Shown here: positions 1 to 11,960 of the stretch, piece by piece | Layout: every line of letters starts with the position of its first letter | Numbering within the stretch: the stretch's first letter is position 1 | NCBI GenBank assembly: GCA_003990745.1 | Contig: RBNI01000007.1 | Span: 1-64,000 of the forward strand | Reading direction: 5' to 3' | Length of the DNA: 64,000 nt | From: Jimgerdemannia flammicorona | Lineage: Eukaryota > Mucoromycota > Endogonomycetes > Endogonales > Endogonaceae | Notes under the pieces: generated by a model | The model's database searches: none | Told to the model about the DNA's origin: nothing | Seen by the model: the letters and a program-made list of their open reading frames with translations, nothing else | Translations under genes and position numbers: made by a program

Positions 1-34
<34 letters not shown>
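1..34. repeat. Poly-A tract at window edge
   Basis: Thirty-four consecutive A residues open the window. It could be the tail of a plus-strand LINE lying to the left, since LINE copies inside the window end in similar 18-24 A tails, but the element itself is outside. About 280 bp of AT-rich DNA follows (35-317) in which I recognise nothing. Confidence 0.6.
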
Positions 35-36
<2 letters not shown>

Positions 37-317
37 AAACTCTAGAAGTCTAACTAACTTCTGCCAGAACTAAAAACTAGTATATATATATATAAATATA
101 AAAAAAAACTCCCCTTTGAATCTGATTTAGTCTGTATATAGCAAGAATAAGTTCCTTGTAACTATGGTTACCAAAGAAGAGCAATACCTTTATTCTACTA
201 TAAAGAAATAGTACTTTCTCAAATCTTAATAAATACTACTAAGTGAAAGAACAATTGAAAGACTTCTTGATATATATATATATTATTACTCAATTTATAT
301 AAGAATATAAGAGAGGT

Positions 318-850
318 TTAAATAAGTATTATTATAAATTACTTTAGTAATAATAGCCTTTGAGATAGATAATTGAATGTATCCAAAAGTGATAGTAATA
401 TATATTTCTCACATCTCTTAAGGATTGCATTTAGGCTCCATCTGTTATTATGATACTAAAGTTAGATAGTTTATAAATGAGCCACTAAGGGGTATCTAGA
501 AATCTATTTACAATAATACAGATAGCTACTCCTATATTAATGAGAATTTTCACTGTTTGCTCTTTAATATCTCCATACTAATATATATTTATATATCTCT
601 CTATAGCCTGGATAATAGTTGGTACCAATTTTTATTATAAAATAAAAACTCTGCCTATGCTGGATCTAGTTGTTCTTAATAGATTATTTCAAACTCTAGT
701 AGGTATCAATTATAAGAACTATGAGAGAGAGACTTCTATCTTAGCTTCTTAGATCTTTTTTCATACTTTATTTGTCAATATCTCAGAGTATAGTCTTTAG
801 AGTATACTTTTGCTTAGCTTTTGAGATTGCTTGCTCTTATTTCTTTTTTA
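318..850 (-). mobile_element. Gypsy remnant, gag/protease boundary region
   Basis: This stretch aligns by eye with the minus-strand Gypsy copy G2 around 51560-52060, in the same orientation: the same order of recognisable words occurs, such as the segment over the protease active-site region (about 440-540) and the segment rich in Lys/Pro codons upstream of it (about 745-830). It is far more AT-rich than G2 and has no open frame. It is a fragment only, with no LTR nearby. The opposite-strand Gypsy fragment G0 begins 400 bp to the right, so this is probably an older piece broken by later insertions. Confidence 0.5.
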
Positions 851-1249
851 TTTTTTATTTTTTATTTTATTTTATTTTTTTTTTTATAAGCACTAGATCT
901 CTTTATTGACTAATTTATCAAAAATATATAGTCCTCATACTATACTAGTAGCTTCAACCCAACCCCACCCTACTATATCCCACTTTAATATATACTCTCT
1001 CTCTTATCTCAATTCTCTTAAAAACTACCAGATCATTAACTATCTAAATATATTTACAACTCCTCTTATATATCTCTTATACTAGATATTAATAGTAATC
1101 TCCTTGAGGGTCCCACCCCCTCCACCAGCCTGATAGAATATCTACCCTCAATCTCTTCTATCTCACTATCCTTTCTCCCAAAACCATCTATCACTCATCC
1201 TTGAATATATATGGTCAGTATTCAGCCAACCTCACTCACTTGGTCTTCT
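851..1249. other. Unassigned pyrimidine-rich DNA with T-rich tract
   Basis: A T-rich simple tract (about 840-888) is followed by pyrimidine-rich sequence with runs of C. The strand bias looks like a decayed minus-strand repeat, possibly LINE-A, but I could not align it convincingly with any other copy. No open frame of note. Confidence 0.3.
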
Positions 1250-1900
1250 CCATAATCTTACTCTCAGATATGAACTCTTAGAAGAGAATTTATCAATAAG
1301 TTATATCTAAATTTATAACATCTTTCTCAAACAAACTACATTATACTACTACCAAACTAATGATAAGATAGAATGAATAGATCATTAAAAAAGAACATAC
1401 CCAAGTCAATCCTACTAACAGAGATCTCTGCTTATCTGAAATCTTATGGAAAATTTGGAATATTCTTGCTATCTCTATTAAGCAAAAGCTATTCCAGATA
1501 ATGTTAGCTAAAAGAATCAGAACTGCTAATTATAAGAATCTTAGAGATCTCTTTAAACAGATAGAACAATTATACAATTAAGCCTAAGCTCAGATAATCA
1601 AAGTCTAAGATAAATAAAAGAAGTACTATAATCAGAAGTAAAAGGATCAGAAGATTAGGATTAGAGATTAAGTATTAGTTTAGAAAACCAAAATGAAAAC
1701 AAATATTGCTGCAAAACTGGAGCTTAAATGGGAAGAATCTTATTTTGTATATATTATCAGAGAAACTAGCATCTATTTAAGAAGTATAGTTAGACAAACC
1801 CTGAAGATACTATATAGTATAAATCAATTATCTCAAGCTATATCTCCCTCTATACTATAAACCTGGGAATTAATCAGTGCCTTCAGATCCTAGTCCTCAG
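1250..1900 (+). pseudogene. Integrase C-terminal half (G0), decayed
   Basis: Translation follows the integrase of G1 and G2: the stretch around 1370-1450 corresponds to the conserved TNG-x-x-E-R-x-N region holding the catalytic Glu, and 1450-1560 to the helix that follows it. Lys/Gln-rich sequence (about 1590-1680) and the C-terminal beta-strand region come next. Many in-frame stops are visible, mostly TAG and TAA where the other copies have Gln or Trp. Not functional. Confidence 0.7.
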
Positions 1901-2279
1901 TTTCTTCTAAGCTCTTATAGTTCTCTTACTCAAGTTTCAAGAAACTATCTTTAACAGATTTAGATAAACTAAGAAAACCTTACTCTAGTAGAATATCTAC
2001 TACAGATTCACTAACTGTGGACTTACTATATAATTGACTAACTATAGTATAATATCTTAGTCTCAGAATAGACCTACATCTGCAACTCTACCAGTCTGGT
2101 CTAGAGAACTATCATTGCTACAGACAGATTTAATACAATCTACAAATAGAATGTTACAGTACTGATCCAGGCCCAGTTTACTCCAATCAACTTCAAAAAG
2201 ATGACCATACTCACCTATCTGAGTATTTAAAATCATATTCTCTTTAAAAGAAGAAGAACTACTAGAATGAAGTGATTCA

Positions 2280-2384
2280 GATACTGAAGAAGATGATTAT
2301 ATAGGTATAGATACTGAAGAAGATGATTACATAGATATAGATACTGAAGAAGATAATTATATAGATACAGATACTGAAGATGCT
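2280..2384 (+). repeat. 30-bp tandem repeat in acidic tail of G0 pol
   Basis: Three full 30-bp units (2280-2309, 2310-2339, 2340-2369) plus a half unit lie where the Gypsy polyprotein has its acidic C-terminal tail. Each unit encodes an Asp/Thr/Glu-rich decapeptide. At the equivalent place G1 (about 12370-12440) and G2 (about 46350-46430) have a single acidic stretch without the repeat, so the expansion is private to G0 or its lineage. Confidence 0.75.
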
Positions 2385-2448
2385 CATAAATACTATAATA
2401 ATGACTAAAGAATATCTTAGGAACAGACTATCCTTTAGTAGAGACTAA

Positions 2449-3646
2449 TATATTAAGTGAATAATATAGTATAGCTAGATAATATAAATACTTAGCATAA
2501 TATAGTTACTTATATATACTTAGTTACTTATTACACCACTACTTATAATTAGCTAAGATTCTAAATCAGATTTATTGATCTATGTCTTAAAAATTCATCT
2601 GTATCTATGAGATATATCTATATCTACAATATATATCTGAATATAATATATATACTCAGTCACTCTTTTCTCTAAATAGTATTACTATATATACTATAGT
2701 TAGATATATAGCAACTAGATAGCAATCACCTTATATAAAATACTATAGAGATAAGAGTAAATAAACCTCAATCTAAAATTGAATCCAAAAGTAAAAAATA
2801 AGTCTGTCTACTATACTTTAAGAGATATATCTGCCAAAAGTCACTTGATGGTAAAGAAAAACATTACAACACTTAGGAGAAATATTTACTCTAAAGTCAC
2901 TTTTAGGAGATTGTGATTGATATCTGATTTGCACTTTGGTCTACTTTTTAATATAAAGAAGAGAATAGTTGCTATTTTCAAGAAGTCTGTTTATATCTTA
3001 CCACAAAGTCATTCTATCTGATATATCTTTATAGTGAAGTTAGTCTTTCAATATAACTATATATAAATAAAGCTGTCTTTGATATAACTTTATCAAAAAG
3101 TGAAATCTATTACTATTTAAAGAAAGGTCTATCTGTATTTCAAATACAAAGTCAGTCTAACTGATGTAACATTATAGTAAAGTTAGATAAATAAAGCTAG
3201 TCTTTGATATAATTTTGCTTAAGAATCTATACCAAACTAAGTTATCTACCAAAATCACCAACCTACTACTTATTAAAAAATCTTACCAAATTTGCTATAT
3301 TATGCTAAGACCATTATATTAGAAAATTATATACTTTTGAGAGAAACAATTATTATATAGAAATCACATACAGAACCCACTCATATTATATAGAGATTAT
3401 TATGTAGAAATTGGATAAGGAAACTACTTATACTATATATAAATTTCCTATATACCTAAGAACTATCTAAATTAGAAAATTATTAGAATTGACCATTTTA
3501 TCCTAATTTGACTATTATACTGCCAAATATTAATATTAGAAATTATAGAACATTTTATTGCTTTTTGAAAAAGTATCTGAGGGCTCAAGTCAACTATATA
3601 GTTTTTTCAACCTTATAATTTACCTCTATTGAGCTAGTATATTATA
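2449..3646 (+). repeat. Right LTR of G0
   Basis: About 1.2 kb, starting directly after a decayed polypurine tract and ending in the mutated equivalent of the LTR terminus seen at 13728. Its order of blocks matches the G1 LTRs: variable U3, the segment with AATAAA (about 2760), and the terminal block containing the words for 'gggctcaagtca'. It is markedly AT-enriched compared with the G1 and G2 LTRs. Confidence 0.75.
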
Positions 3647-3716
3647 GTATGATACATATATGCAGATTTTAACCATTTAATACTATCAGTATTTCTTATT
3701 ATATATATATATATAG

Positions 3717-4953
3717 TATGATGAGTAGCAGAAATATACTGCCGAAATTATAAATTAGCCATATACTATATCTAGTACACTAAGCAACCAAGACTGCTTT
3801 ACTGTGCTAATATATATAATTATTCAGAGATACCAGAAACAGTATGTTTATCTGTACTGAGTGGGTATACTGTATTAAGTGGATATACTATACTGAGTGA
3901 GTATATTGTACTATTTAGAAATACTTATTATAAATGGTAATCTATAGTTAGCAACATAGTAACCAGATAGCAACTACAACTATATTAGATAAGAGTGAAT
4001 AAACCTCAGTCTAAAAAGTTGAAGTAAACCCAAGAAGACTCTAAAGATTGAGCATTGGTCTCTTTTCCCTACTCTGGTCTACTTTCTAATATAAAGTTTA
4101 ATTAGTACACTTGCTAAATAAGCCTGAAGGTTTTCTGCCAAAGTTTAAATAAAGAACTTTATCACTATTTAAGTAATTCACCATTTAAGGAATAAGCTAC
4201 CATTTTCAAAAAGTCTGCTGATTTAGGAAGAATCCATATCATCTACTCTTTTGAAGTTACTTATATTCCCAGAGAGCACTTAAGGAACCTTATCATAAGC
4301 TAGTCTATTAGATGCAACTTCACAATGATTTATTCATACAAATGAAGTCAGCCTTTTACATAACTTTGCCAAGAGATAATCTTTTCTATTAAAGTCACTG
4401 ATTTAGGGGAATTCACAATATCTGTATTATACAAGTTATTTCCCAGAACCCTACTGATTCAGGAAGAATCCATGACATCTGAGTTATCTGTATCATCAGA
4501 GTTATTCATTTATTTCCAGTGAGCCTGATTCAGAAGAATCTGTACTACTCTCTATTCTTGGTGAATCTGTACTCAAATTGTGTTATAAATCTGCTAAATT
4601 GCCAGACTGTCATATATAAGGAGATTATTGTATTATATAAGATTGTCACACATAAAATTAAATAAAGAGAACTACTAAATTGCCAAATCATCATGTATAA
4701 GAATATTACCATACTATATAGAAATTACCTATTGACTAAGAAGAAAAAACATACAAATTGCCACTATACTCAAGAACCTGTCCCAATAAGGAAATTGCTT
4801 GCAGATATCCAGCTTTGACTATTATACTACTAAACACCAAAGATCTCAGGAATCTTAAAATATTTTATTGCTTTTGGACAAAGTGACTGGGGGCTCAAGT
4901 CAAACTATATCAATCTCCAATCTTATAATTTGCCTCTATTGAGCCATGTTATA
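3717..4953 (+). repeat. Left (5') LTR of G1
   Basis: Aligns along its whole length with 12482-13728. Its start reads TATG where the right copy has TGTG, a G-to-A change, and the last 16 bases have a 4-bp deletion relative to the right LTR. The TATA-like segment found in the right LTR is altered here, so this copy probably lacks a working promoter. AATAAA is retained shortly after it (about 4000). Confidence 0.88.
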
Positions 4954-4955
4954 TT

Positions 4956-4971
4956 TGGAGGCTCAACTAGG
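4956..4971 (+). other. Candidate primer-binding site of G1
   Basis: Two bases after the left LTR comes a segment beginning TGG, the complement of a tRNA CCA end. The same position in G2 reads TGGGGTCTCAACTGAG (53876-53891, minus strand); the G1 version differs at a few positions. I could not assign the tRNA. Confidence 0.45.
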
Positions 4972-5169
4972 AAGATTTCAAAATTGATATAACTTTTTAA
5001 CTTACAAGAACAGATATATTTGATATAACATTATAGTCATTACTAGTATTTGGACAGAAATAGAAGTAATCACCTCAAGACTTGCCAACTACCTAGTATC
5101 AGAAGGATTCCAACCAGAATCCAGTATAGTACAGAATTCTGGCCAGTACCAACAGACTTATTACAGGAT

Positions 5170-6930
5170 CAATCAGATCAACCAGAAAATATAAGTAGCC
5201 CTATTGGATTCTTTGAAGAACTTATATAAGAACTAGAAGAACTTATTACACAAGCCCAGCATTCTATGTCCAGATACTCCAGAGAGGTTCCACCAATCTC
5301 ACTCATTGAACCTTTACCATAAGCTCTTGCAGAATTGATAGTAGCTCCTTCAAGAATATCTAGGCTCATTCTACTCCATCTAAGGTCCATAATACCATCT
5401 TTAAGATACCCAAGCACCCCTATCTCCAGTAATAGTTCAGAAAGTGAACCAGAGTCAGAATCTGAATCAGAATCTAGACTAGAACCAGAATTAGAGAAAA
5501 GTGATAATGAAATAACTACTCTATTACCAACCTTTGTAGGATATCCAGAGAAAGATCCTAGAGAATTCCTTGATAGAATTGAGGGAATTGCAGCCCTGAG
5601 GAATCTCTTAGGTAAAAGAAAAATTTCCATCTAAAAGAACAAGCTCAGAGAACCAGCCAGAGGAATTTTCTACCAAATAGTGAATAACTCACATTCAGAA
5701 CTAGTAGCAGAAATATAAGCCACAGCATCTTATCAGCTAGAATACATAGATATGGTTGACTGGCTTATTGAAAAATATGCAGAAAATGAAACTTGCTATA
5801 AGGCTCAGGAATCTATTATAGGAATGAAGGTGAATCTTAGAGAATTACCTAAAGCATTCTTAACAAAAATCCAAAAAAGAATATATGCTGTCAGATTAAA
5901 TATCACCAAACATGATATCATAGGTCCAATGATCTTCATGAATGGAATTCCCCTGAACATTGCCCAGTATGTCTACACTCTAGACATCAGAAGGTCTGAA
6001 GAGCAAGTAGATGCAACCCAAGGATTTTTTGATATTAGATAAGAGGTAATTATGATAGAAAGGATGACAAAGAAGATATCCTGGTCAAAGTCCTGCAAGG
6101 ACTCCTATGAGGACAGGAAAGATCCAAAGAAAGAAGACCAGCCAAAGAAGGAAAGAAGAATAGAAGTAAAATTCAAGACCTCAGTTCTAAGTCGGACCAA
6201 TTGGTTGGATAAATTGAAAAACTCACTATACATAAAAATCAGAGTTATCAAGACAACAGAGGATACTCACTACAAAGGAGCCAAGGTTATCTACCCAGAG
6301 ATAACAGAAGCTACTAGGAAGTAGAAAGAAGATACTCTGTCTGAGACAGAGCCTAAGTCCAATGCTTCAACTGTAGACAATTCAGACACTATGCCATAGA
6401 ATGTGATAACAAAAGAAGTGACTGAAGGAACTCAGAACCATCAAATTGAAGGAATGAAACCCAGTACAAGAATATAGAAGCCCACCCAATTGATGACTTT
6501 AAAGAAGAAAGTAATAGTGAAGACTATAGTAAACTAGACTTGTATCTAGCCAAAGTCACCATCCAAAAGACAGTCTATCTAGCAGAGAAATAGAAGAGAC
6601 CTGTAGGAAGGCCATTCAGGAATATCAGCAGAAGAATCTAAGAGGAAGATAAAGAACATAAAGAGGAGCAAGTAGAAATACCTCTCCAGTCTCTCTTATC
6701 TTTTGTCTCTGAGACAAATGAGCTGCTTCTAGAGAATAAAGAAATGGAGCAAGAATAATAGGAATATGCTGCTCCAAAGCCCAAGAAGAAGTATATCCCA
6801 AAGACCATGCCCAGAGATATCTACAATGAAGCCTGGCAGAAGATTCAAAAAGTCAAGATAGAAGTCTCTCTTTTATAGTTCCTGCAACTGATACTAGCTA
6901 GAGTCTAAAACAAAAATTCCTGAGGACCAC
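5170..6930 (+). pseudogene. gag (G1), interrupted
   Basis: The capsid-like region (about 5520-6040) contains the Ty3-type gag core, with the words PTF-GYPEKDPREFLD and WLIEKYAENE readable in different ORF fragments. It is preceded by a Ser/Glu-rich acidic stretch (about 5420-5510). A complete CCHC zinc knuckle follows at 6363-6404. Beyond it lies a Lys/Glu/Pro-rich linker leading to protease. At least five stops and some frameshifts break the frame. Gag would package the element RNA into virus-like particles in the cytoplasm. No initiator Met is assigned, because the 5' end is degraded. Confidence 0.75.
6363..6404 (+). other. Gag CCHC zinc knuckle, intact in G1
   Basis: Translation reads C-F-N-C-R-Q-F-R-H-Y-A-I-E-C, a C-X2-C-X4-H-X4-C nucleic-acid-binding knuckle with all four ligands present. 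In G2 the first two Cys codons have mutated to Tyr (52434-52475), so the more decayed copy keeps the better knuckle. Confidence 0.8.
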
Positions 6931-6989
6931 TAGGTCTAGTACTGGCCAAGTTCCAATCCCACAGCAAGAGCCAGCTCACATCCCTATTC

Positions 6990-7420
6990 TAGCTATAGAG
7001 AGATATATCAGCACCTACTTATATAAAGATATTGGAGGACAAAAGGCGAAAAACCTCATAGATACAGGAGTAGCTATCTGTATTATTGCCAAATAATTCC
7101 TAGATACCCTCTAATGACCCATTGATGGACCATCCAACCTCAGTATCATAGTAGCAGATGGAGCCCAAACCCAACCCCTTAGAGAAGTATGAAACATTAC
7201 CATCTCTCTTAGACACATTCAGTTCTCAATTCTAAAGGCTGTTGTTACTGAATCTATCACCTATGACATAATCCTTGGTACCAACTGGATGAAGGAAATG
7301 AATGCAGTTGTTGATATTGATCAACAAGTACTCAAGTTTGACTACTGAGGCAAGAAGTACTATGTTAAGATGACTAGCTATGAGCAATTAAAGAAGAAGA
7401 AGAAGATTACTATTCAGGAA
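6990..7420 (+). pseudogene. Aspartic protease domain (G1)
   Basis: The active-site motif reads L-I-D-T-G-V-A-I-C-I-I-A-K at about 7060-7095 (the usual D-T-G-A with Ala replaced by Val), followed downstream by the I-L-G-T-N-W-M motif (about 7273-7293), the conserved flap/ILG region of retroviral-type proteases. Stops occur after both motifs. It would cleave the Gag-Pol polyprotein. The G2 copy (51480-51840) has the same layout with the D-T-G-A-A motif intact. Confidence 0.75.
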
Positions 7421-7536
7421 TAATATGCCAGTAGTAAAGAATCTACTACAGAAGTGGAAGAAGAATCCAAATATAGAAATTATCCCAGACTTAATTCCTG
7501 AATCAATCTGGTAGATGATAGGCCAGAAGATAACAT

Positions 7537-8690
7537 GTGGCTAAGAATACTGTTTCCATTACCATTGGAGTTATTGCAGGAGAAATCAAAGGATACCCTA
7601 TCTGCCTTAAGAGATACAAGTACCCCAAGCACTCCAAGATTATTGAGACAAGAAATTCTCCTGGCACCACCTGCTCAGAATGCAGAAGAAAGAAGAAGAA
7701 ATGTAGACATATTCCAGAGATACCTATAGCCAAAGCTGCAGAAGTACAAGCAATTTGAGGTCAAGAATCATCTGAGGAAGAACATTCCCCTAAACAGGAG
7801 GTTCCCCAGCAAGAAGTACCTGAAGAGAAAGAAGTTCCTGAACTCATTCTCTAAGATGATTTTCACTGAACACTACCTGAAGATAATGACCCATGGAATA
7901 TAGTGGAAGGACTCAGTATAATCCCCATTATCTCTAAGCAAGAAATACACCAGAAAAGAGTCATTTGGCTTGGAAGATGTCCACATCAAATGGTCTTTCA
8001 CTCTCCCTGAGACTATTGCTATCAGTGCTATTTACTAGACCAATAAGAAAGACAGAGACCTTGAAGATTAGAACTCCTAAAAACAGTTGCACAGTCAACC
8101 ACCTTCTAAGAAGTTACTACCAAGTTGCAAAGCCAATTCAGAGGATAAGGTCTCTTTACCCAAACAGAAGTATATCCCCTAGCCACTCTTCCCCCAACCT
8201 ATGACCAAGATGGATACTAATTTCTAAGACAATAAGAGATCAATAACCAGGAACACCATTTCTGAGCAATGGAATATGGTAACCATAGAAGACACCCAGA
8301 CTGCTGATACTGCAGACACTAGAAGATCTATCTCAGTCAGGATGTTGCAATTCTCACCTTGAAGAGAGGAGATAATAGAGGTCAAATCTGAAAAAGTCAG
8401 ACTAAGAAATCAGGAAAAAGGACTCTCAAGATCTATGATTTGGGAGAAGACATCCTAGCTCTCATCAAACACACAATCTGCCAAGGATGAATAGTGGATG
8501 CCACCAACTACATGAAAGCCCTAAACCCCACAGAAAAGAGAGGAATCAACTATCTCCAAGATCCCTCTATTGGAGCCAGATGGCCACATCTCAACCTCAG
8601 AGCCTGGAGGCTCTCTACCAGTAGAGCTTCAGTCCAAGGATAGCTCAAACTCAGCAAGAATATTGCCTAGTATGCCCTGTTACATCCCAA
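7537..8690 (+). pseudogene. Cys/His-rich linker between protease and dUTPase (G1)
   Basis: After the protease the frame encodes a basic Cys-rich patch; in G1 the first CxxC has partly become Tyr, but C-S-E-C and K-K-C-R-H remain (about 7670-7720). An acidic Glu-rich stretch and further Cys/His clusters follow. The same order is present in G2 (50260-51327), so it is a conserved part of this family's polyprotein. I do not recognise it as a named domain; the spacing suggests one or two zinc-binding modules. Confidence 0.55.
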
Positions 8691-8718
8691 GGCCAAACCC
8701 CTGACCAAAGCTCACCAA

Positions 8719-9075
8719 GAAGATATAAGGTATGACCTTTACAGTCTGGAGGACAAACCCATCAACTCTGGAAGAACACTGATGATCAGAACCAGACTAG
8801 CTATATAGCCACCCTAAGGAACTTATATCCAACTGACCTCAAGGTCCAGAGTTGCCAGATAAGGAATAATTGTAGAAGGAGAAACTATTGACCCAGGATA
8901 TACCAGTGAAATCAAGATTATTCTATACAACAGTAGTACAGAATGGCACTGAATTATGAGAGGACAGAAGATTGCTCAAGCAGACTTCATGAAAGTCAAG
9001 ACTCCATAATTACAAGAAGTCTCCAAACTGACTGAAGGAAATAGACAAGCTGAAGGATTTGAAAGCTCAGATAAG
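8719..9075 (+). pseudogene. dUTPase domain within Gypsy pol (G1), decayed
   Basis: Trimeric dUTPases have five motifs, and their relics occur here in order: motif 1 as R-Y-D-L-Y-S (8725-8745; Gly changed to Arg), motif 2 as S-R-S-R-V-A, motif 3 as E-T-I-D-P-G-Y-T-S-E-I-K, motif 4 as R-G-Q-K-I-A-Q, and motif 5 as R-Q-A-E-G-F-E-S-S-D-K (about 9042-9075). The family hydrolyses dUTP to dUMP and keeps uracil out of newly made cDNA. In-frame stops and several altered glycines mean this copy is dead. The parallel G2 domain is better preserved. Confidence 0.82.
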
Positions 9076-9499
9076 AAGAAAGTACATCTCCTTTAGATCA
9101 ATCACCTCAAGAGGAATGTTCCCTAGGAAGTATATCACCAACTAGTCAAACTGCACAAGAATCTCATCCTGGAGCCTAGAGAGCAAACCACCTTCGAAAT
9201 CTTTGCACCACCCAACCCCAGAAATCTCTTCTTTGAACCTAATAAAGACATCCCGAATCTGGATATAAGAATATACATTCCCTGACAAGATGAATCTGGT
9301 GCACTCCTGAGCAACCAACCAAAGTTGAGAAACCATCATCTTGCCAAAAGGAACCATTATAGGACATTTAGTTCCTTTTCTCAACCAAACTCATAGAGAA
9401 GTTTAGGAACTAAACTCATTGGGAAATGGCAAAAGGTCCCAGAAGAAAGGAAAGGCCCCTCTGCGACCCAGGAGACAGTAAAGCCTTCCACCAACATTG

Positions 9500-10850
9500 G
9501 AGAAGAATTGACAACCCAGTGATGGCAATAACTAGTAGAACTCCTCAACAAGTATCAAGATATCTTCACTACTATTTATGGCAATCTTCTATACAATCCA
9601 TCATATCATCACAGCATAAATATAGAAAATATAATACCTATCTGATAGAAACTCTTAAGAATATCCCATTACTTAAAGACCTTTAAAAAGGAATACATTT
9701 AAGAACTCTTAGACAATTGAGTCATCCAACCCTCTACCAGTCCTTGGGCCAGCCCTATACCTATTGTACCAAAGAAAGGAGGATGGAGACTCTATATATA
9801 TTATAGAAAACTCAATTCAGTCACCAAAAAGAATACCTATCCTTTGCCCAGAATCAATGATCTCAGTTACAAGATATCAGATACTTCAGCTATATGGACC
9901 TTTTTACAGGATTCTATGAGATTCCTATAGACCCAAAAGACATTCAAAAGACAGTCTTTCTTACTCTAGGAAAACTGTTTGAATATCTCCAAATGCCCTT
10001 TGGACTTTACAATACACCTCTTCATCTTCCAGAAGATGATAAATTTGGTCTATATTCCTTTAATCTACTACTACCTAATTATGTATATAGATGATTCCAA
10101 TATCTATTTAGAAAATTTTGAAGAATACCTATACTACATAGAAGAATTCTTCATACTTACCTGCAAGACCTACCTGAGACTTAATACTAAGAAATGCTAC
10201 TTTGGGAAACAGAAACTTGAATTCCTTAGATTTATAGTTTTGAAAGAAGGAACCTATATAGACCTAAAGAAAACCAAGATCAACAATTGGCCAGTACCCA
10301 AGACTCTGAAGGAAACTCTATCATTCCTGATATTAATGTCTTCCTATAGAAGGTTTATCAAGAACTTTGCCCAAATCACTATCTCATTTAAATCTTTCTT
10401 AAAAAAGAAGTAACTTATAAATAGACAGAATCACAAGAACTAGCCTTCAAGAAACTCAAACATCATATGACCACAGCACCAATCCTTGTCTACCCCAATC
10501 TACAGAAGCAATTTATCTTATATATAGATACTTTCAAAGCTGACCTGGGAGCAGTTCTAGCCTAAGAAGGATCTGATCAACAATACTATGTAATAGCTTA
10601 TACAGGCTAAGCTACCAATTAGTAGCAGATAAACTATGGTAGCACTAAACTGGAATGCCTTGCAGTCATATAAATGGTCACCTTGTTTAAGTATTATCTT
10701 ATCAAAAAAAGGTTCACTTTGATAACTGACCATGCAGCTCTCAAATAGCTATTCAACTATAAGAAACTTACCAGAAACCTAGTCTGTTGGATCCTTAACT
10801 TTTAGGATTACAAAATCACCATCATCAATAAAGTAGAGAAAGCTCACAAT
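9500..10850 (+). pseudogene. Reverse transcriptase and RNase H (G1)
   Basis: Motifs in order: [10 protein letters not shown] and V-P-K-K-G-G-W-R-L (about 9730-9800), the Y-P-L-P-R-I segment (about 9840), then Y-I-D-D-S (about 10080-10095), the catalytic YxDD box with two Asp. The connection region contains Y-R-R-F-I-K-N-F (about 10342-10365). RNase H follows from about 10430, with the relic of Y-T-D-A-S mutated. Two frame changes split the palm (9894-10094 and 9979-10413 are in different frames). It would copy the element RNA to DNA inside the particle. Confidence 0.85.
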
Positions 10851-11960
10851 AATGTTGATATACTTTCCCACCAACTCTAATAAAACAGAAGAAGGGTATT
10901 CTGAGAAACTATATCCTAAAGGAAGCTTCTCCAACCATCAAGGCACAAGAAGACCTTATCTGAAAAGAATATCAGAAAGCCTATTAAGAACAGATAAATA
11001 TAGAAAAAAAGCTGTGAACAAAACACCAACATTGCCCCAATCTCAGAATACAAGTTCAGGACATATTCAAGAAATGTAAAACCTGCCAGAAGTACTAAGA
11101 AAGAAAGAACTACCAAGCACCACTACAATATTATACTACCAGACAACATCTTTCAGAGATAAAGAGTAGATGTAATTAGACTCCTACCAGTTACACTAAG
11201 AAGAAATAAGTATATTCTTATATTTGTAGAATATCTGACCAAGTAGCCCAAGGCTTTTTCAATAGAAATCATAGATGTCTTAACCATTGTAAATCTTTTT
11301 CTTTAACTCACACTCAGATATAGACCCACAGAAGAGCTTATCTCTGACTAAGATACCGAATTCATCAATAATATAATTACAAGTTATACCTAAATTTATA
11401 AGATTTACCTCAAATAGACCATATCATATAACCCTCAGACCAATGGTATGATAGAGAGAATAAACCAGATCATCAAGAAAGAACTTGCCTGAGTCAATCC
11501 TACCTACTGAGACCTCTGCTTATCTGAGATCCTATGGGAAATTTGGAACACCCCTGCTGCCTCCACCAAACAAAAACCCTTCAAGATGATATTTGCTAAG
11601 AAAACTAGAAATGCTGAATATGAAAACTTTGGAGACCTCCTCAAGAGGGCAGAACTGTTATATAATCAAGCATAAGTTCAGATTATCAAAAACTAAGAAA
11701 GACAAAAGAAGTACTATGACCAGAAGTAGAAAGATTAGGAGATCAAGATTAGAGATTAAGTACTAGTTTAGAGAAGCATTATTGAACTAAATTTTGCCAC
11801 TAAACTGAAGCCTAAGTGGGAAGGACCTTATCTTATATATAATATCAGAGGAACTAGCAGAAGTATAGATGGACAAACCCTCAGAACATCAGTATATATC
11901 AACTACCTTAAGATATATCTCTCTCATCATGAGCTAGACAATTGACCAGTATCTCCAGAC
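10850..11960 (+). pseudogene. Integrase (G1)
   Basis: The zinc-binding N-terminal region is recognisable around 11070-11110 (C-x-x-C preserved as K-C-K-T-C-Q-K-Y with frame noise). The D,D-35-E core runs from about 11165 to 11480: the first Asp in the segment before the Pro-rich loop, the second in L-I-S-D (about 11340), the Glu in the TNG-x-x-E-R region (about 11440-11465). A basic C-terminal domain follows. No chromodomain was seen. Multiple stops. Confidence 0.8.

Larger units (their letters stand above)
1250..3646 (+). mobile_element. Gypsy element G0, 3' half with right LTR
   Basis: A truncated plus-strand Gypsy copy. It starts within the integrase core (equivalent to about 11310 of G1), continues through the integrase C-terminus and the acidic tail, has a mutated polypurine tract just before 2449, and ends with one LTR. 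It lies only 70 bp left of G1 in the same orientation. Mutation is heavier than in G1: almost every Gln and Trp codon has become a stop. The 5' half is missing, and G0 and G1 share no LTR junction, so they are separate insertions. Confidence 0.8.

Noticed and set aside
5178..5630. 150-codon minus-strand Ser/Asp-rich frame
   Set aside because: It is the antisense of the Gypsy gag region, which is supported on + by homology with G2.
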